Shown here piece after piece: positions 53,082-63,977 of a stretch of 64,000 nucleotides of DNA (the stretch's first letter is position 1; the number at the start of each line of letters is the position of its first letter). The notes beneath the pieces are model-generated. The model was not told the DNA's origin, did no database searches, and saw nothing but the letters and a program-made list of their open reading frames with translations. The stretch is taken from assembly GCF_027922145.1 (NCBI RefSeq), contig NZ_BSFC01000021.1, positions 62,001-126,000 of the forward strand, read 5' to 3'. A program made the translations under genes and the position numbers. The stretch comes from Novosphingobium resinovorum. GTDB lineage: Bacteria > Pseudomonadota > Alphaproteobacteria > Sphingomonadales > Sphingomonadaceae.

Positions 53082-56000
53082 ACGACGACCTGGACGGTAT
53101 TGTCCTCGACCAGAATGGTATTCGTCCCGAAAGCGTAGACGTCGTATACGAGTCCATCGAGCGTCTGCGTCGATCCGGTGCCGACCGCGCCCGTGATATT
53201 CAACACATCATTGGATTCACCGGTGATTTGCAGGACATGCGTTGCATCGGTAATCGCGCTGACTTCCGACGCTGTGAGCGTCAGCACGCTGCCGCTGTCG
53301 CCTGAACCGAGATCGATGCGTTCGATACTGGCTAGGGTGCCCACGCCGGGCGCGCCATAGTCGAGATCGATGCCGTTGCCGAGCAGCACCGTATCGAATC
53401 CTGCACCACCGTTGATGGTCGAGAAGTTCGCGGCCAGAACCTCGACGGTGTCATTGCCCGGCCCGGCCAGCACGTGGTCGCCCGTGCCCACCTCGAAGAT
53501 CAGATCATTGCCACCATTACCGTTGATGTGCTCCGCTCCGGTAGTGCCTGACATGACGTCATCGGCCAGCGAGCCGTTCACATCGATCTGCCCCAGGTTG
53601 AGCGACAGGCCATTGGGGCTTAGCGAGAGGCCGTATATCGCGCTCTCATGGCCCTGAGGATCGGTTGCAACCATCCCAAGCGATATCTGGGAGCCGAGAT
53701 TGAGGATGTCGGTAATGTTCAGGCCCAACTGCGTCAGCACGGTCGGGCTGAGCAGATTGAGTGTGAAGTGACCGCTGTTATCAGCAGTAAGAGGCAGCAA
53801 TTCGACGTTCAATGCAGGTGTTACGACCCGGATCACAACCGTCGAATTCGGTTCCGTTGTTCCACTGACACCGAATTGCGGGTTGAGCGGGTTGAGGCTC
53901 ACCGCAAGGCCGAACCCTCCAATCGTCGGAGGCGCGTCGATGTTCGTCGCGACGTCTATCGTTGCAACGTTGCTGGCGTTGCCGGCAGTGTCTTCGCTGG
54001 AAACCGAGACCTGAGCGTCCAGCAATTGCGCCCAGTCGAGTCGAACGCCAAGGTCAGTCAGCAGGTTGAGCGAGGTCAGACCGCTATTGTCCGCTGCAAC
54101 CACGGTTTCAGTCGTGACGCCGCCCACGTTCGCTGAGACCGTCAATTGTGTGTTGGGCTCGGCGGATATGGTGAGCGCGCTGGCTAGCAGGGACAGCAGC
54201 GGGGTCGCAGGAGGAGAGGTATCGATCACAAAATCGACGGGTGAAGATTCTTCTCCTCCGCCGATATTGGCCGACACGCTTGACGCACCGTCGGGCAACC
54301 CGCCTCCGGGCGCAATGGTGAGAACGACAACGCCGGCCAATATGTCGCCAACCGACAGAACGTGAGTTGTCTGTGCCTGATATCCGCCCTGACCGTTCAG
54401 CGTTGCCGTGACTTGTTGCCCCGCCTGCATCGTCGGCCTGAGTGCGACGTCGACCTGAACTCCGTCAGCAGCCTCATTGGCGTTGATGTAACCGTCGTCC
54501 GCTTCAATCACTGCTATCGTCAACGGTGCTATGTCCGGTGCAATCAGGACGGCCGGGCCGCTCTCATTGCCTGCAGCGTCGATAGCGATCGCGCTCACCG
54601 TCTCGTTGGCGATCAAGGGCGCGAACAAGGGCAGGCTGAACTCGCCATTGCCATCGATGGCGATCACGACCGGATTGGCGGTGTCGCCATCGATCACGAT
54701 CCGCACCGTACTGTTCGGTTCCGCCGATATGAGCAGCAACTCGCCGCCCGAAACCAGCGTAAGAATAGGAGCCGCCGGAGGAATGGCATCGACCGTGATG
54801 CTGGTGCTCGGGCTTGAGTTGCCGGCCGCATCGATCGCCATGGCTTCCACCACGGTGGCATCGGGTAGAGAACCTGCCGGGGTGAGTATCCACAGCCCGT
54901 TTTCATCGACGATGGCTTCGCCAAGAGGGACGCCGAGGCCATCGGTGAGGATGATCGTTGCGCCAGCCTCTGCCGTGCCTGTTATGGTGCCGCCGCTGCT
55001 CGGATCGATTGTCGGTGCGCTCGGCGAGATGGCATCGACCGTGATGCTGGCGGGAAGGCTGACGTTGCCTGCGGCATCGACTGCGACGACGTCGACAAGG
55101 GCATCGTTCGGCAGGGCGAGGTCGGGTATGAAAACCCAGTTGCCCTCGTTGTCTGCCGTAGTCTCCCCGATCGGGTTGCCTAGCGGGTCGCGCAGGAAAA
55201 GCGTCACCCCCGGCTCGGCTGTGCCTTCCAGTAACAAACCCGTCGTGGGGTCGATGGTGGGGGGAGCCGGAGCTATGCCATCCACGGTCGTGCTGATAGG
55301 CCCACTCACGTTGCCTGAGGCATCGACGGACACAGCAATCACTACAGTGCCGTCTGGCAAGGGGAGCAGCGGTGTAAAGGCCCAGTTGCCCTGCGGATCC
55401 GTAGTGACCTCTCCAAGCGGCAAGCCGAAATCCGGAACGGTCGATGCGACCGTGACCAGCCCCCGCGCGCTTGCTTGTGGCGAGAAGGCGGCAAATGTGT
55501 TGCCGGTCCCGTCCATCAACACCACCGTCGAATTCGGCTCTGCCGTGCCGGTGACGATCGAGCCGTTGGTGGGGTCGATCGTAGGGTCAACTGGCGGTGA
55601 GGAGTCTACCGTCGTGCTCGTCTGTGGACTGACATTGCCCGCTGCATCCTGGGCCGTCGCGATGACAATGGTGCCGTCCGGCAGGGGAGTGCGGGGTGTG
55701 TAGCTCCAGTTTCCGTCGCCGTCCGCCGTGGTTTCACCGACGGCATTACCGTCACCATCGGTCAGAACAAGAAGAGAATCAGCCTCTGCAGAGCCAGTGA
55801 GTTCACTCCCGTTCGTAGCGTCGATGCTGGGCGCGGCGGGGGCCACGCCATCGACGGTCGTGGTGGAAGGTGCACTCGTATTACCGGCAACATCCTGCGC
55901 CGTGGCTTTGACAATCGTACCGTCGGGAAGGGTAGTGGTAGGCGTGAAGCTCCAGGCGCCATCAGTGTCGGCGGTGGCCAGCCCGATCGGATTGCCGTTA

Positions 56001-58123
56001 TCATCGACAAGGGAAATAATACTTTCCGGTTCCGAGGTTCCAGTTATCACCCAGCCGTTGGTCTGTGCGATTTCAGGTGGTGCAGGGGGCTCGGCATCGA
56101 CGACGATGGAATAGGGCGCGCTGACGTTTCCCGCCCCATCGCGCGCCACGGCATAGACGGTAGTTCCGTCAGGCAACGGAGACGTCGGCGTGAAAACCCA
56201 TGTACCGTTGCCGGCCACGACCACCTGCCCGATCGCATTGCCGTCACCATCGGTGAGGATCACCGTGGCGCGCGGCTCGCCCGTGCCGGAGAGCACGTTG
56301 CCCCTGGACGGTGACATGTCGGGAGCCTCAGGTGCGACCGCATCGACGGATGCGCTGGCAGACGGACCGATGTTGCCCGCCGCATCACTGGCAACCGCGA
56401 TGACGATGCTTCCGTCCACTAGTGGAGGCGATGCCGCGAAGGTCCAGGTGCCGTCCGCATCGACGAGGGCCTGACCGATCGGATTGCCGTCACCATCGGA
56501 AAGGGTCACGGTCGAATAGGGTTCCGCCGTGCCGGATACGGTTGTCGCGTTGGGCGCCGCAAAATTCGGGGCGGCAGGTGGCGCTGCATCTATTGTGATG
56601 TCGGACGGAAGGCTGGCGTTGCCTGCGGCATCGCTTGCAATGGCGGTGAGTGTCGTGCCATCGGCAATCGGGCTGGCGGGGGTGATCGACCAAGCTCCGC
56701 TGGCATCCGTCAACGCTTGGCCGATTGCGATACCATCGTCGGAAGTGACTAGGATCATGGCTCCGGGCTCGGCCGTACCGTTGATCTCCATGCCGTTGCT
56801 CGGCGCTATGATCGGCGCGTCGGGAGAGACGGCATCGACGGTGATACTCGCCGCCGGGCCGGCCTGTCCTTGCGAGTTGACCGCTGCGGCGTTGACCACA
56901 GTGCCGTCCGGCAAAGCGGTTTGAAGGGTGAAAAGCCAGGTTCCATCCGCCCCTATCGCTGCCTGGCCGATGGCATTCCCGGCACCGTCCGTCAAAGCAA
57001 CGGCGATGCCACTTTGGGCTGCGCCGGTCAGAAAGCTGCCATTCGTGGGGGCAATAGTAGGGGCAGTGGCCGGCGGCGGGATCAGATCGGGTGCCTGCGT
57101 GATCGCCACCGCGCTTTGGTTGCCTGCCGCATCAGTAACAGTGACTGTTATAGATTGGCCATCATCCAAAGGACCGGCAAAAAGGATCGAGAATGTACCA
57201 TCAGCCGCAATGACTGCCGTGTAATCCGTATTGCCGTCACCATCGACGTCAATGGAGACGGTCGCTCCGGGTTCGCCGGTGCCGGTGATGCCGGTGCCGT
57301 CCGCAGCGACACTCAGTTCGGTGGCGGCGTCTGGCGGCGTAAGGTCGGGAGCAAGCGTGCTGGCGGTCGGACTGAGGTTTCCAGCGGCGTCGCGGACGGT
57401 GACCGTGATGGCTTCAGCGTTTACGAGTGCTGGCGACAGGACAACGGTAAACGTGCCGTCAGCACCTACCGTCGTCGTATAGTTGGCCGTGCCGTTGCCA
57501 TCGGTATCGACCAAGACCGTCGCGCCAGCCTCTGCGCGGCCGCTGAGACTGTTCCCAGCGGGGGAAACTACCAGATCTGTGGGAGCGCCCGGTGCAGTCG
57601 TATCGGGAGGCGTTTGCGGATTTCCGGCACCGCTGCCATTGCCGCCTCCACTGACTGTAGCTGCTACGAGCCCGCCCACGCCAATAGCCGCGAGGGGAAT
57701 GATCACGCCTGCGCCCAGACCGCTTCCGGATGCTGCTCCGGCTGCAGCAGCCGCTTCCGCAGTTCCGGCCGAAGCCGGAGCGGGAAACCCGGCCATGGCA
57801 TCCATCGGTACATAGGCCGGTGAGGCGAGGGCAGCGGTAGACCCTTGCGCCAAGTCGGCAACCACCAGATGGTCATCTTGGACCAGCATGAGTTGCGAGA
57901 GCTTGGAAGGATCGACGTAGAAATTCGTGATCCTCACGATTTCGCCCGTACGCAGGTGAACGAGCAGGTCCGCACCTTCCCGCGTATAGCCGGCAACGGC
58001 CTCCGGCCCGATGTTCAGCGCTACGTTGCTACCTGGGGCAACGGGAACCGAACCGTGAATGGTTTCCATGGGGGCGGAGTGAATGCCGGACAGGTCCGAC
58101 GCAATCTTGACCTCTATGGGCAT
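53078..58123 (-). CDS. Giant BapA-like adhesin with Ig-like repeats
   Basis: A 1681-residue surface or secreted adhesin. Residues 1 to about 110 are a BapA/LapF-prefix-like domain (HLRTGEIVRITNFYVDPSKL). A hydrophobic Gly-rich stretch follows at about 140-170 (GVIIPLAAIGVGGLVAATVS). About 12 contiguous Ig-like (Big) repeats of about 83 residues follow, with the pattern ITGTAEPxSTVxLTDGDGNP and VxATAxDAAGNxS; two looser copies lie further on. The C-terminus has RTX-like Gly-Asn-Asp motifs (HINGNGGNDLIFEVGTGD, LAGPGNDTVEVLA) as the type I signal. The ATG at 58123 follows GGGAGG. It is first in the order adhesin, TolC, ABC, HlyD, the same as bapABCD of Salmonella. It likely promotes biofilm formation. 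Confidence 0.93.
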   Translation of the reverse strand: MPIEVKIASDLSGIHSAPMETIHGSVPVAPGSNVALNIGPEAVAGYTREGADLLVHLRTGEIVRITNFYVDPSKLSQLMLVQDDHLVVADLAQGSTAALASPAYVPMDAMAGFPAPASAGTAEAAAAAGAASGSGLGAGVIIPLAAIGVGGLVAATVSGGGNGSGAGNPQTPPDTTAPGAPTDLVVSPAGNSLSGRAEAGATVLVDTDGNGTANYTTTVGADGTFTVVLSPALVNAEAITVTVRDAAGNLSPTASTLAPDLTPPDAATELSVAADGTGITGTGEPGATVSIDVDGDGNTDYTAVIAADGTFSILFAGPLDDGQSITVTVTDAAGNQSAVAITQAPDLIPPPATAPTIAPTNGSFLTGAAQSGIAVALTDGAGNAIGQAAIGADGTWLFTLQTALPDGTVVNAAAVNSQGQAGPAASITVDAVSPDAPIIAPSNGMEINGTAEPGAMILVTSDDGIAIGQALTDASGAWSITPASPIADGTTLTAIASDAAGNASLPSDITIDAAPPAAPNFAAPNATTVSGTAEPYSTVTLSDGDGNPIGQALVDADGTWTFAASPPLVDGSIVIAVASDAAGNIGPSASASVDAVAPEAPDMSPSRGNVLSGTGEPRATVILTDGDGNAIGQVVVAGNGTWVFTPTSPLPDGTTVYAVARDGAGNVSAPYSIVVDAEPPAPPEIAQTNGWVITGTSEPESIISLVDDNGNPIGLATADTDGAWSFTPTTTLPDGTIVKATAQDVAGNTSAPSTTTVDGVAPAAPSIDATNGSELTGSAEADSLLVLTDGDGNAVGETTADGDGNWSYTPRTPLPDGTIVIATAQDAAGNVSPQTSTTVDSSPPVDPTIDPTNGSIVTGTAEPNSTVVLMDGTGNTFAAFSPQASARGLVTVASTVPDFGLPLGEVTTDPQGNWAFTPLLPLPDGTVVIAVSVDASGNVSGPISTTVDGIAPAPPTIDPTTGLLLEGTAEPGVTLFLRDPLGNPIGETTADNEGNWVFIPDLALPNDALVDVVAVDAAGNVSLPASITVDAISPSAPTIDPSSGGTITGTAEAGATIILTDGLGVPLGEAIVDENGLWILTPAGSLPDATVVEAMAIDAAGNSSPSTSITVDAIPPAAPILTLVSGGELLLISAEPNSTVRIVIDGDTANPVVIAIDGNGEFSLPLFAPLIANETVSAIAIDAAGNESGPAVLIAPDIAPLTIAVIEADDGYINANEAADGVQVDVALRPTMQAGQQVTATLNGQGGYQAQTTHVLSVGDILAGVVVLTIAPGGGLPDGASSVSANIGGGEESSPVDFVIDTSPPATPLLSLLASALTISAEPNTQLTVSANVGGVTTETVVAADNSGLTSLNLLTDLGVRLDWAQLLDAQVSVSSEDTAGNASNVATIDVATNIDAPPTIGGFGLAVSLNPLNPQFGVSGTTEPNSTVVIRVVTPALNVELLPLTADNSGHFTLNLLSPTVLTQLGLNITDILNLGSQISLGMVATDPQGHESAIYGLSLSPNGLSLNLGQIDVNGSLADDVMSGTTGAEHINGNGGNDLIFEVGTGDHVLAGPGNDTVEVLAANFSTINGGAGFDTVLLGNGIDLDYGAPGVGTLASIERIDLGSGDSGSVLTLTASEVSAITDATHVLQITGESNDVLNITGAVGTGSTQTLDGLVYDVYAFGTNTILVEDNTVQVVV

Positions 58124-58383
58124 TGTGCACCTCCCGCGAAGAGCGGATCGGCTCTCCGTACATCGCATCGAATATAGATGCGCCGAGATTCGCCAATTGC
58201 GTTTCCCTCCGATTCCGACGGAATTGGCTGGGAACCGAATGCCTTTGAGACTTAGGGAAAAGTTGCGGGGCATCCTGTAGTCGATAACGGATGCAGTTTA
58301 TGTAAGACGGCTAATTCCCCCTCTTACCTGAAGTATTCTATTTTACATAAGATACATTATCTGCTTAAAGCGCTGTAAGCCCC
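58124..58383. other. Adhesin promoter region
   Basis: An AT-rich leader ahead of the adhesin gene with related half-sites TTATGTAAGA (58298-58307) and TTACATAAGA (58343-58352) that are partly inverted. It ends at the insertion sequence. A -10/-35 pair could not be assigned with confidence. Confidence 0.35.
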
Positions 58384-59880
58384 AGATAGAAATGACACCG
58401 GCCCGCTAGATAGAAATGACACTCCCTGGTGTGGTCTGCGGAATGTCGGTGGCATGGTTTTCCTGCTGGTCAGGAGAACGCAGCTATGACGGTGCTGGCG
58501 ATGAGCCATGGTGAACTTTCGCGATTTGATACGTTGATGCGCGTGGAGCGCGGCGAGCTCCGAGTTGATGACGCGGCAACGGTACTCGGCCTGAAGCGCC
58601 GTCAGGTTTTCCGGTTGCTCGATCGGTTAAGATCCGAAGGCGCTGCCGGTCTCGTTTCCCGCAAGCGCGGCCGGCCAAGCAATCGGCGACACAGCGATGC
58701 GTTTCGTGAGCGTGTTCTTGGCATCGTTCGTGAGCATTATGCGGATTTCGGACCAACGCTGGCGCGCGAGTATCTGATCGAGCGCCATGGCATCAAAGTC
58801 TCTTGTGAGACGCTGCGACGGTTGATGATCGAGGCGGGTCTGTGGAAGGATCGCGAAGCGCGGCGCCCGCGTCCTTACCAGCCTCGCTATCGCCGGGACT
58901 GCCGGGGCGAGCTAATCCAGATCGACGGTTCGAAGCATTGGTGGTTCGAGGATCGCGGGCCGCAATGCACCCTGCTCGTTTATATCGATGATGCGACCAG
59001 CGAACTGATGCATCTCAAGATGGTCGAGAGCGAGAGTACTTTCTCCTACATGGATGCAACGCGGGAATACATCGAGACGCACGGCAAGCCAGTGGCCTTC
59101 TATTCAGACAAGCATTCTGTGTTTCGCAACAATACAGCCTCGGCCAAAGGCGATGGCATGACGCATTTCGGGCGTGCGCTGGAGGCACTCAACATCGAGA
59201 TCATTTGCGCGCACTCGCCCCAGGCGAAGGGCCGCGTCGAGCGCGCCAATGCGACGCTGCAGGACCGACTGGTCAAGGCAATGAGGCTGGAAGGCATCTC
59301 GACCATCGTCGAAGCGAACGCGTTCCTGCCCGTTTACATGGCCGCGCATAATGCCAAGTTCGCCAAGGCAGCTTTCGACGAACGCGATGTTCATCGTCCG
59401 CTGGCATTGCACGAGAATCTACGCACCGAGATGGTCTGGCGCGAATGGCGTTCGGTGACGTCGTCGCTGACGCTGCATTACAACAAGGCGATGTTCATTC
59501 TTGAGCCGACCGAGATCAGCCGCCCGCTCGCCGGCAAGCGAGTGGAAGTTTGCGAGTTTCCTGACGGCGCGCTGGAGATCCGGCACGGGGATCACTCCCT
59601 GCCCTACCGCGTGTTCGACAAGATCCGTCAGGTCAATCAGGCCGCGATCGTCGATAACAAGCACCTGGACGCAGCGCTGGCTATGGCGAAGCTGCTGCAG
59701 GAGCAGTTGCCGGCGCGCAAACGCAACAACAACGAACCGTGCCGCAGTTCGCAAGGACCGCACCTTTTCCCGGCTCCCGCATCATCAGGAGCAGCAGAGC
59801 CGGAAAAGCGCCGCCGCGGGCGCCCTCCTCTCGCCCGGCGCAATCCCACCGTGGCTTACATGAAGGAACGGACGGGATAG
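58384..59880 (+). mobile_element. Insertion sequence, ISNCY (IS1202-like) group; right end not found
   Basis: It comprises a transposase gene and, upstream of it, two direct copies of AGATAGAAATGACAC (58384-58398 and 58408-58422) spaced 24 bp. Such repeats are typical subterminal transposase sites. No matching inverted copy is seen downstream to 60350, so the right boundary is unknown and may be lost. No target duplication could be read. Family placement rests on the transposase. Confidence 0.7.
58486..59880 (+). CDS. ISNCY-type transposase
   Basis: A 464-residue DDE transposase. The N-terminal helix-turn-helix region covers LRVDDAATVLGLKRRQVFRL. The catalytic core has Asp in LIQIDGSKHWWFE, Asp in FYSDKHSVFRN and Glu in KGRVERANATLQDRLVKAM. 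The C-terminus carries an AT-hook-like RRRGRPPLARR. Length is normal and the frame is intact, so it may be active. The ATG at 58486 follows AGGAG. It points away from the adhesin gene. Confidence 0.93.
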   Translation: MTVLAMSHGELSRFDTLMRVERGELRVDDAATVLGLKRRQVFRLLDRLRSEGAAGLVSRKRGRPSNRRHSDAFRERVLGIVREHYADFGPTLAREYLIERHGIKVSCETLRRLMIEAGLWKDREARRPRPYQPRYRRDCRGELIQIDGSKHWWFEDRGPQCTLLVYIDDATSELMHLKMVESESTFSYMDATREYIETHGKPVAFYSDKHSVFRNNTASAKGDGMTHFGRALEALNIEIICAHSPQAKGRVERANATLQDRLVKAMRLEGISTIVEANAFLPVYMAAHNAKFAKAAFDERDVHRPLALHENLRTEMVWREWRSVTSSLTLHYNKAMFILEPTEISRPLAGKRVEVCEFPDGALEIRHGDHSLPYRVFDKIRQVNQAAIVDNKHLDAALAMAKLLQEQLPARKRNNNEPCRSSQGPHLFPAPASSGAAEPEKRRRGRPPLARRNPTVAYMKERTG

Positions 59881-59955
59881 GCGGGACAGCGCCGAAACCG
59901 GCCTTTCCGTTCACGCCCCCGTTGCAGTTGTTCAATTTCGGCGCAAAGTAGAGGC

Positions 59956-60351
59956 ATGACGAGCAAGACAACCCGCCTCTCGCCTTGGCGACCGCAATAT
60001 GGCTACCGACAAAGCGACGGTTGGCGGCAAAAGATTTTGTATGGAGATATCTGGGACTACCCTCGGAAAGGTGGTCCGATCCCGCCAGCGCTATGTTTGA
60101 TCGTCAGCAATCGTCGCAGATGGCGCACAATGTTCTTCATCCGATCCATGGGCTTGCGCGTCGATAGCCGGACACGCGGCCATGTGACTTATATCGACGT
60201 GGAAGTTCCATCGACTCTGACAACCGACCGCGTGCGGCGGTTTGTGGACCACTGTTATCGAGCAGGCCTCGCTAACGCTCATCTTGGCATTCCCGGTGCC
60301 CGATTGGGGCGGTTCTCAATGGACCGGACACGTTCAAAGCGGATGGCTTAG
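59956..60351 (+). CDS. Hypothetical protein next to the insertion sequence
   Basis: A 131-codon frame starting ATG 59956 (MTSKTTRLSPWRPQYGYRQS). It has no recognised domain, membrane helix or good ribosome site. It starts 75 bp after the transposase stop and may be a host remnant at the insertion site. The following 235 bp to the LysR stop hold nothing I can name. Confidence 0.3.
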   Translation: MTSKTTRLSPWRPQYGYRQSDGWRQKILYGDIWDYPRKGGPIPPALCLIVSNRRRWRTMFFIRSMGLRVDSRTRGHVTYIDVEVPSTLTTDRVRRFVDHCYRAGLANAHLGIPGARLGRFSMDRTRSKRMA

Positions 60352-60586
60352 TCCGCCTCCCACCCTTATCACCATACCCCCGAACAATCCTGAAGTGCGA
60401 AAGCGGCCATTGAGGGGGCCCACTGCAGAGCAGCGGGTCCGGGTGGCTCGACGCTGGACCTGCGCACCAGCAGGGTCAGCGCTGCGCAAGGTCGCAGGGC
60501 TACGCGCTGCCCCTGCTGCATCCAAGGGTGACATCTCTAACTGACGGGAATAGGTGTCTTTTTTAAATAGCAGGAACAAGCGCATA

Positions 60587-61456
60587 TCACACCGGGAACC
60601 CCGCCTCCAGGAAGTCCATGACCACGCGCGCGCGCATCGGCATGCGCATGCCGCGAAAACCGGTGGCGAGCATGACCGGGATCGGGGGAATTTCCGCATC
60701 CGGCATGACCTGCATGACCAGACCACGTGCGAGGTCTTCCTCGACCTGGATGCGTGGCAACAGTCCGATGCCGAGGCCTCCCTTCATCGCGCGCAGCACG
60801 GCCTCGCTGGAATTGGCGCGCAGGAAACCCGAGACTTCAAGCTCGCGCCCGTCGATCGGCCATGGCGCCGCCCTTGCGGCATAGCCGTAAGTCAGGCACT
60901 GATGTTGTATCAGGTCATCGCCCGATGCCGGCATGCCGTGATGCGCAAGGTATTCGGGCGCGGCAACCAGCACGCGCGGCAACTGGCCAAGCAGCGTGCT
61001 TCCGGCGGCGCTTCTGCCATCCCCTACCCATAGCCACAGGTCCAGCCCGCCATGATCCGCCGCATCGCGCCAGTCGGCGATGAGCAGTTCGATCATCAGG
61101 TCAGGATGCTGCGCCGCAACGCTTCCGAGCCGTTGCGCGTAATGGAAGCCGAGCGCCGTGGTCACGCCGACGCGGACCAGTCCGCGCGCTGCTACGGCGC
61201 CTGCGAGGTCCGCTTCGGCCAGCCCCATCTGGTCGAGAATCGCCCCTGCATGCTCCAGCAGCCGCTCCCCATCCGCCGTCAGGGCCTGGCTGCGCGTGGT
61301 GCGCTGAAACAGGCGCACACCAAAGTGTTGTTCCAGATCGCCGATCGCTCGCGCAATCGTGGTATGGCTGAGGTTCTGGCGGCGACCCAGCGCCGAGAAA
61401 CTGCCCTCTTCGTTCAGGCGCACGAATAGCCGCAAGGATCGGATCAGGTCACTCAT
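60587..61456 (-). CDS. LysR-family transcriptional regulator
   Basis: A 289-residue regulator. Residues 1-60 are the LysR helix-turn-helix (LIRSLRLFVRLNEEGSFSAL, then SHTTIARAIGDLEQHFGVRL); the rest is the two-lobed co-inducer domain (VRVGVTTALGFHYAQRL). The ATG at 61456 is used as it starts the HTH; the frame is open to 61510. It is divergent from the CoA-transferase gene, with 113 bp between starts, and probably controls it. Confidence 0.93.
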   Translation of the reverse strand: MSDLIRSLRLFVRLNEEGSFSALGRRQNLSHTTIARAIGDLEQHFGVRLFQRTTRSQALTADGERLLEHAGAILDQMGLAEADLAGAVAARGLVRVGVTTALGFHYAQRLGSVAAQHPDLMIELLIADWRDAADHGGLDLWLWVGDGRSAAGSTLLGQLPRVLVAAPEYLAHHGMPASGDDLIQHQCLTYGYAARAAPWPIDGRELEVSGFLRANSSEAVLRAMKGGLGIGLLPRIQVEEDLARGLVMQVMPDAEIPPIPVMLATGFRGMRMPMRARVVMDFLEAGFPV

Positions 61457-61521
61457 CTGAACGTATATAGCACAAGTGGTGTGCATATTTGATATATTGT
61501 CTTCGCACACGCACGGATTGA

Positions 61522-63084
<1,563 letters not shown>

Positions 63085-63110
63085 TCGCGCAGGCATCACG
63101 ATCGGAAGGA

Positions 63111-63137
63111 GCCATCGTCAGTGACGGTGGCCCCTTT
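63111..63137 (+). terminator. Terminator hairpin after the CoA-transferase
   Basis: The stem GCCATCGTC with GACGGTGGC (one G-U pair), a 3-nt loop and then CCCCTTT. Confidence 0.55.
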
Positions 63138-63183
63138 CCATGCATGTCGCAGCCGAGCCCGGCATGCGCCATGTATTGCGTAT

Positions 63184-63202
63184 AATTCTCATTATCGTTA
63201 TC
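63184..63202. promoter_or_regulatory. Fur-box-like site
   Basis: AATTCTCATTATCGTTATC agrees with the 19-bp Fur consensus GATAATGATAATCATTATC at 13 of 19 positions. It lies 142 bp upstream of the DUF4198 gene. Confidence 0.5.
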
Positions 63203-63344
63203 ACGGCAAGCGAGAGGGAGGATGCCGTGCCACTCGCAGCGGCACGCGGAAGGCTGGAATTCCGAGCTTGCTGCGTACAGATGCGCGATCACCGACACCG
63301 CCTTTGCAACAGGGGCCGCATGGCGGCACGTAACGGAGATCGAA

Positions 63345-63977
63345 ATGACCATCACGAAACTTGCCCCGCTGCTGTTGGCCTTCGCTGCCCCGGCCGTTCA
63401 GGCGCACGAAGTGTGGATCGAGCGCGACGGCACCGGCCCGGCCCGCATTTACCTCGGCGAACCAGCCGAAGTACTGCCCGAGAACGGGGATCCCGAATTC
63501 CATCACCTCAAGGCGCCCAAGCTGCTGCCGACGAGCACTGCCGCCCTGACCCGCAAGGCGGGCTACCTTGAAGTCGCCGTCCCCGCAGGCGACGTGCGCG
63601 CTCACGACGACACCGTGTTCGAGCCTTGGGGCGATGAGGGCAAGAAGGAAGGCGTCGCCTATTACGCCCGCGCCGGCCGCTCAGAGGCACGCGCGGTGAT
63701 GCCGCTGGAAATCGCCCCGGTCTCGGCGGGCGGCGACCGCTTCCATCTCGTCCGCGACGGCAAGCCGGTGGCCGATGCAGAAGTCACCGTGATCTCGCCG
63801 GATAAGTGGACGAAGTCGGTCAAGACCGATGCGCAGGGTAGCTTCGCCCTGCCCACCCGCGACAAGGGCCGCTACCTGCTGACGGCCTCGCAGAAGGACG
63901 AAGCCGGCGGGGATACCACGCTCGGCAAGGTCGCCGTGCTGCACCGTATCGCTACCACCAGCTTTACCATCGACTGA
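63345..63977 (+). CDS. Periplasmic DUF4198-domain protein
   Basis: A 210-residue protein with a signal peptide (KLAPLLLAFAAPAVQAHEVW; cleavage after VQA leaves HEVW, usual in this family). A mixed beta domain and an Ig-like C-terminal part (PVADAEVTVISPDKW) follow. DUF4198 proteins are often encoded beside metal or siderophore uptake systems; a Fur-like box upstream agrees with that. GGAG precedes the ATG at 63345. The next gene is outside the window. Confidence 0.85.
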   Translation: MTITKLAPLLLAFAAPAVQAHEVWIERDGTGPARIYLGEPAEVLPENGDPEFHHLKAPKLLPTSTAALTRKAGYLEVAVPAGDVRAHDDTVFEPWGDEGKKEGVAYYARAGRSEARAVMPLEIAPVSAGGDRFHLVRDGKPVADAEVTVISPDKWTKSVKTDAQGSFALPTRDKGRYLLTASQKDEAGGDTTLGKVAVLHRIATTSFTID

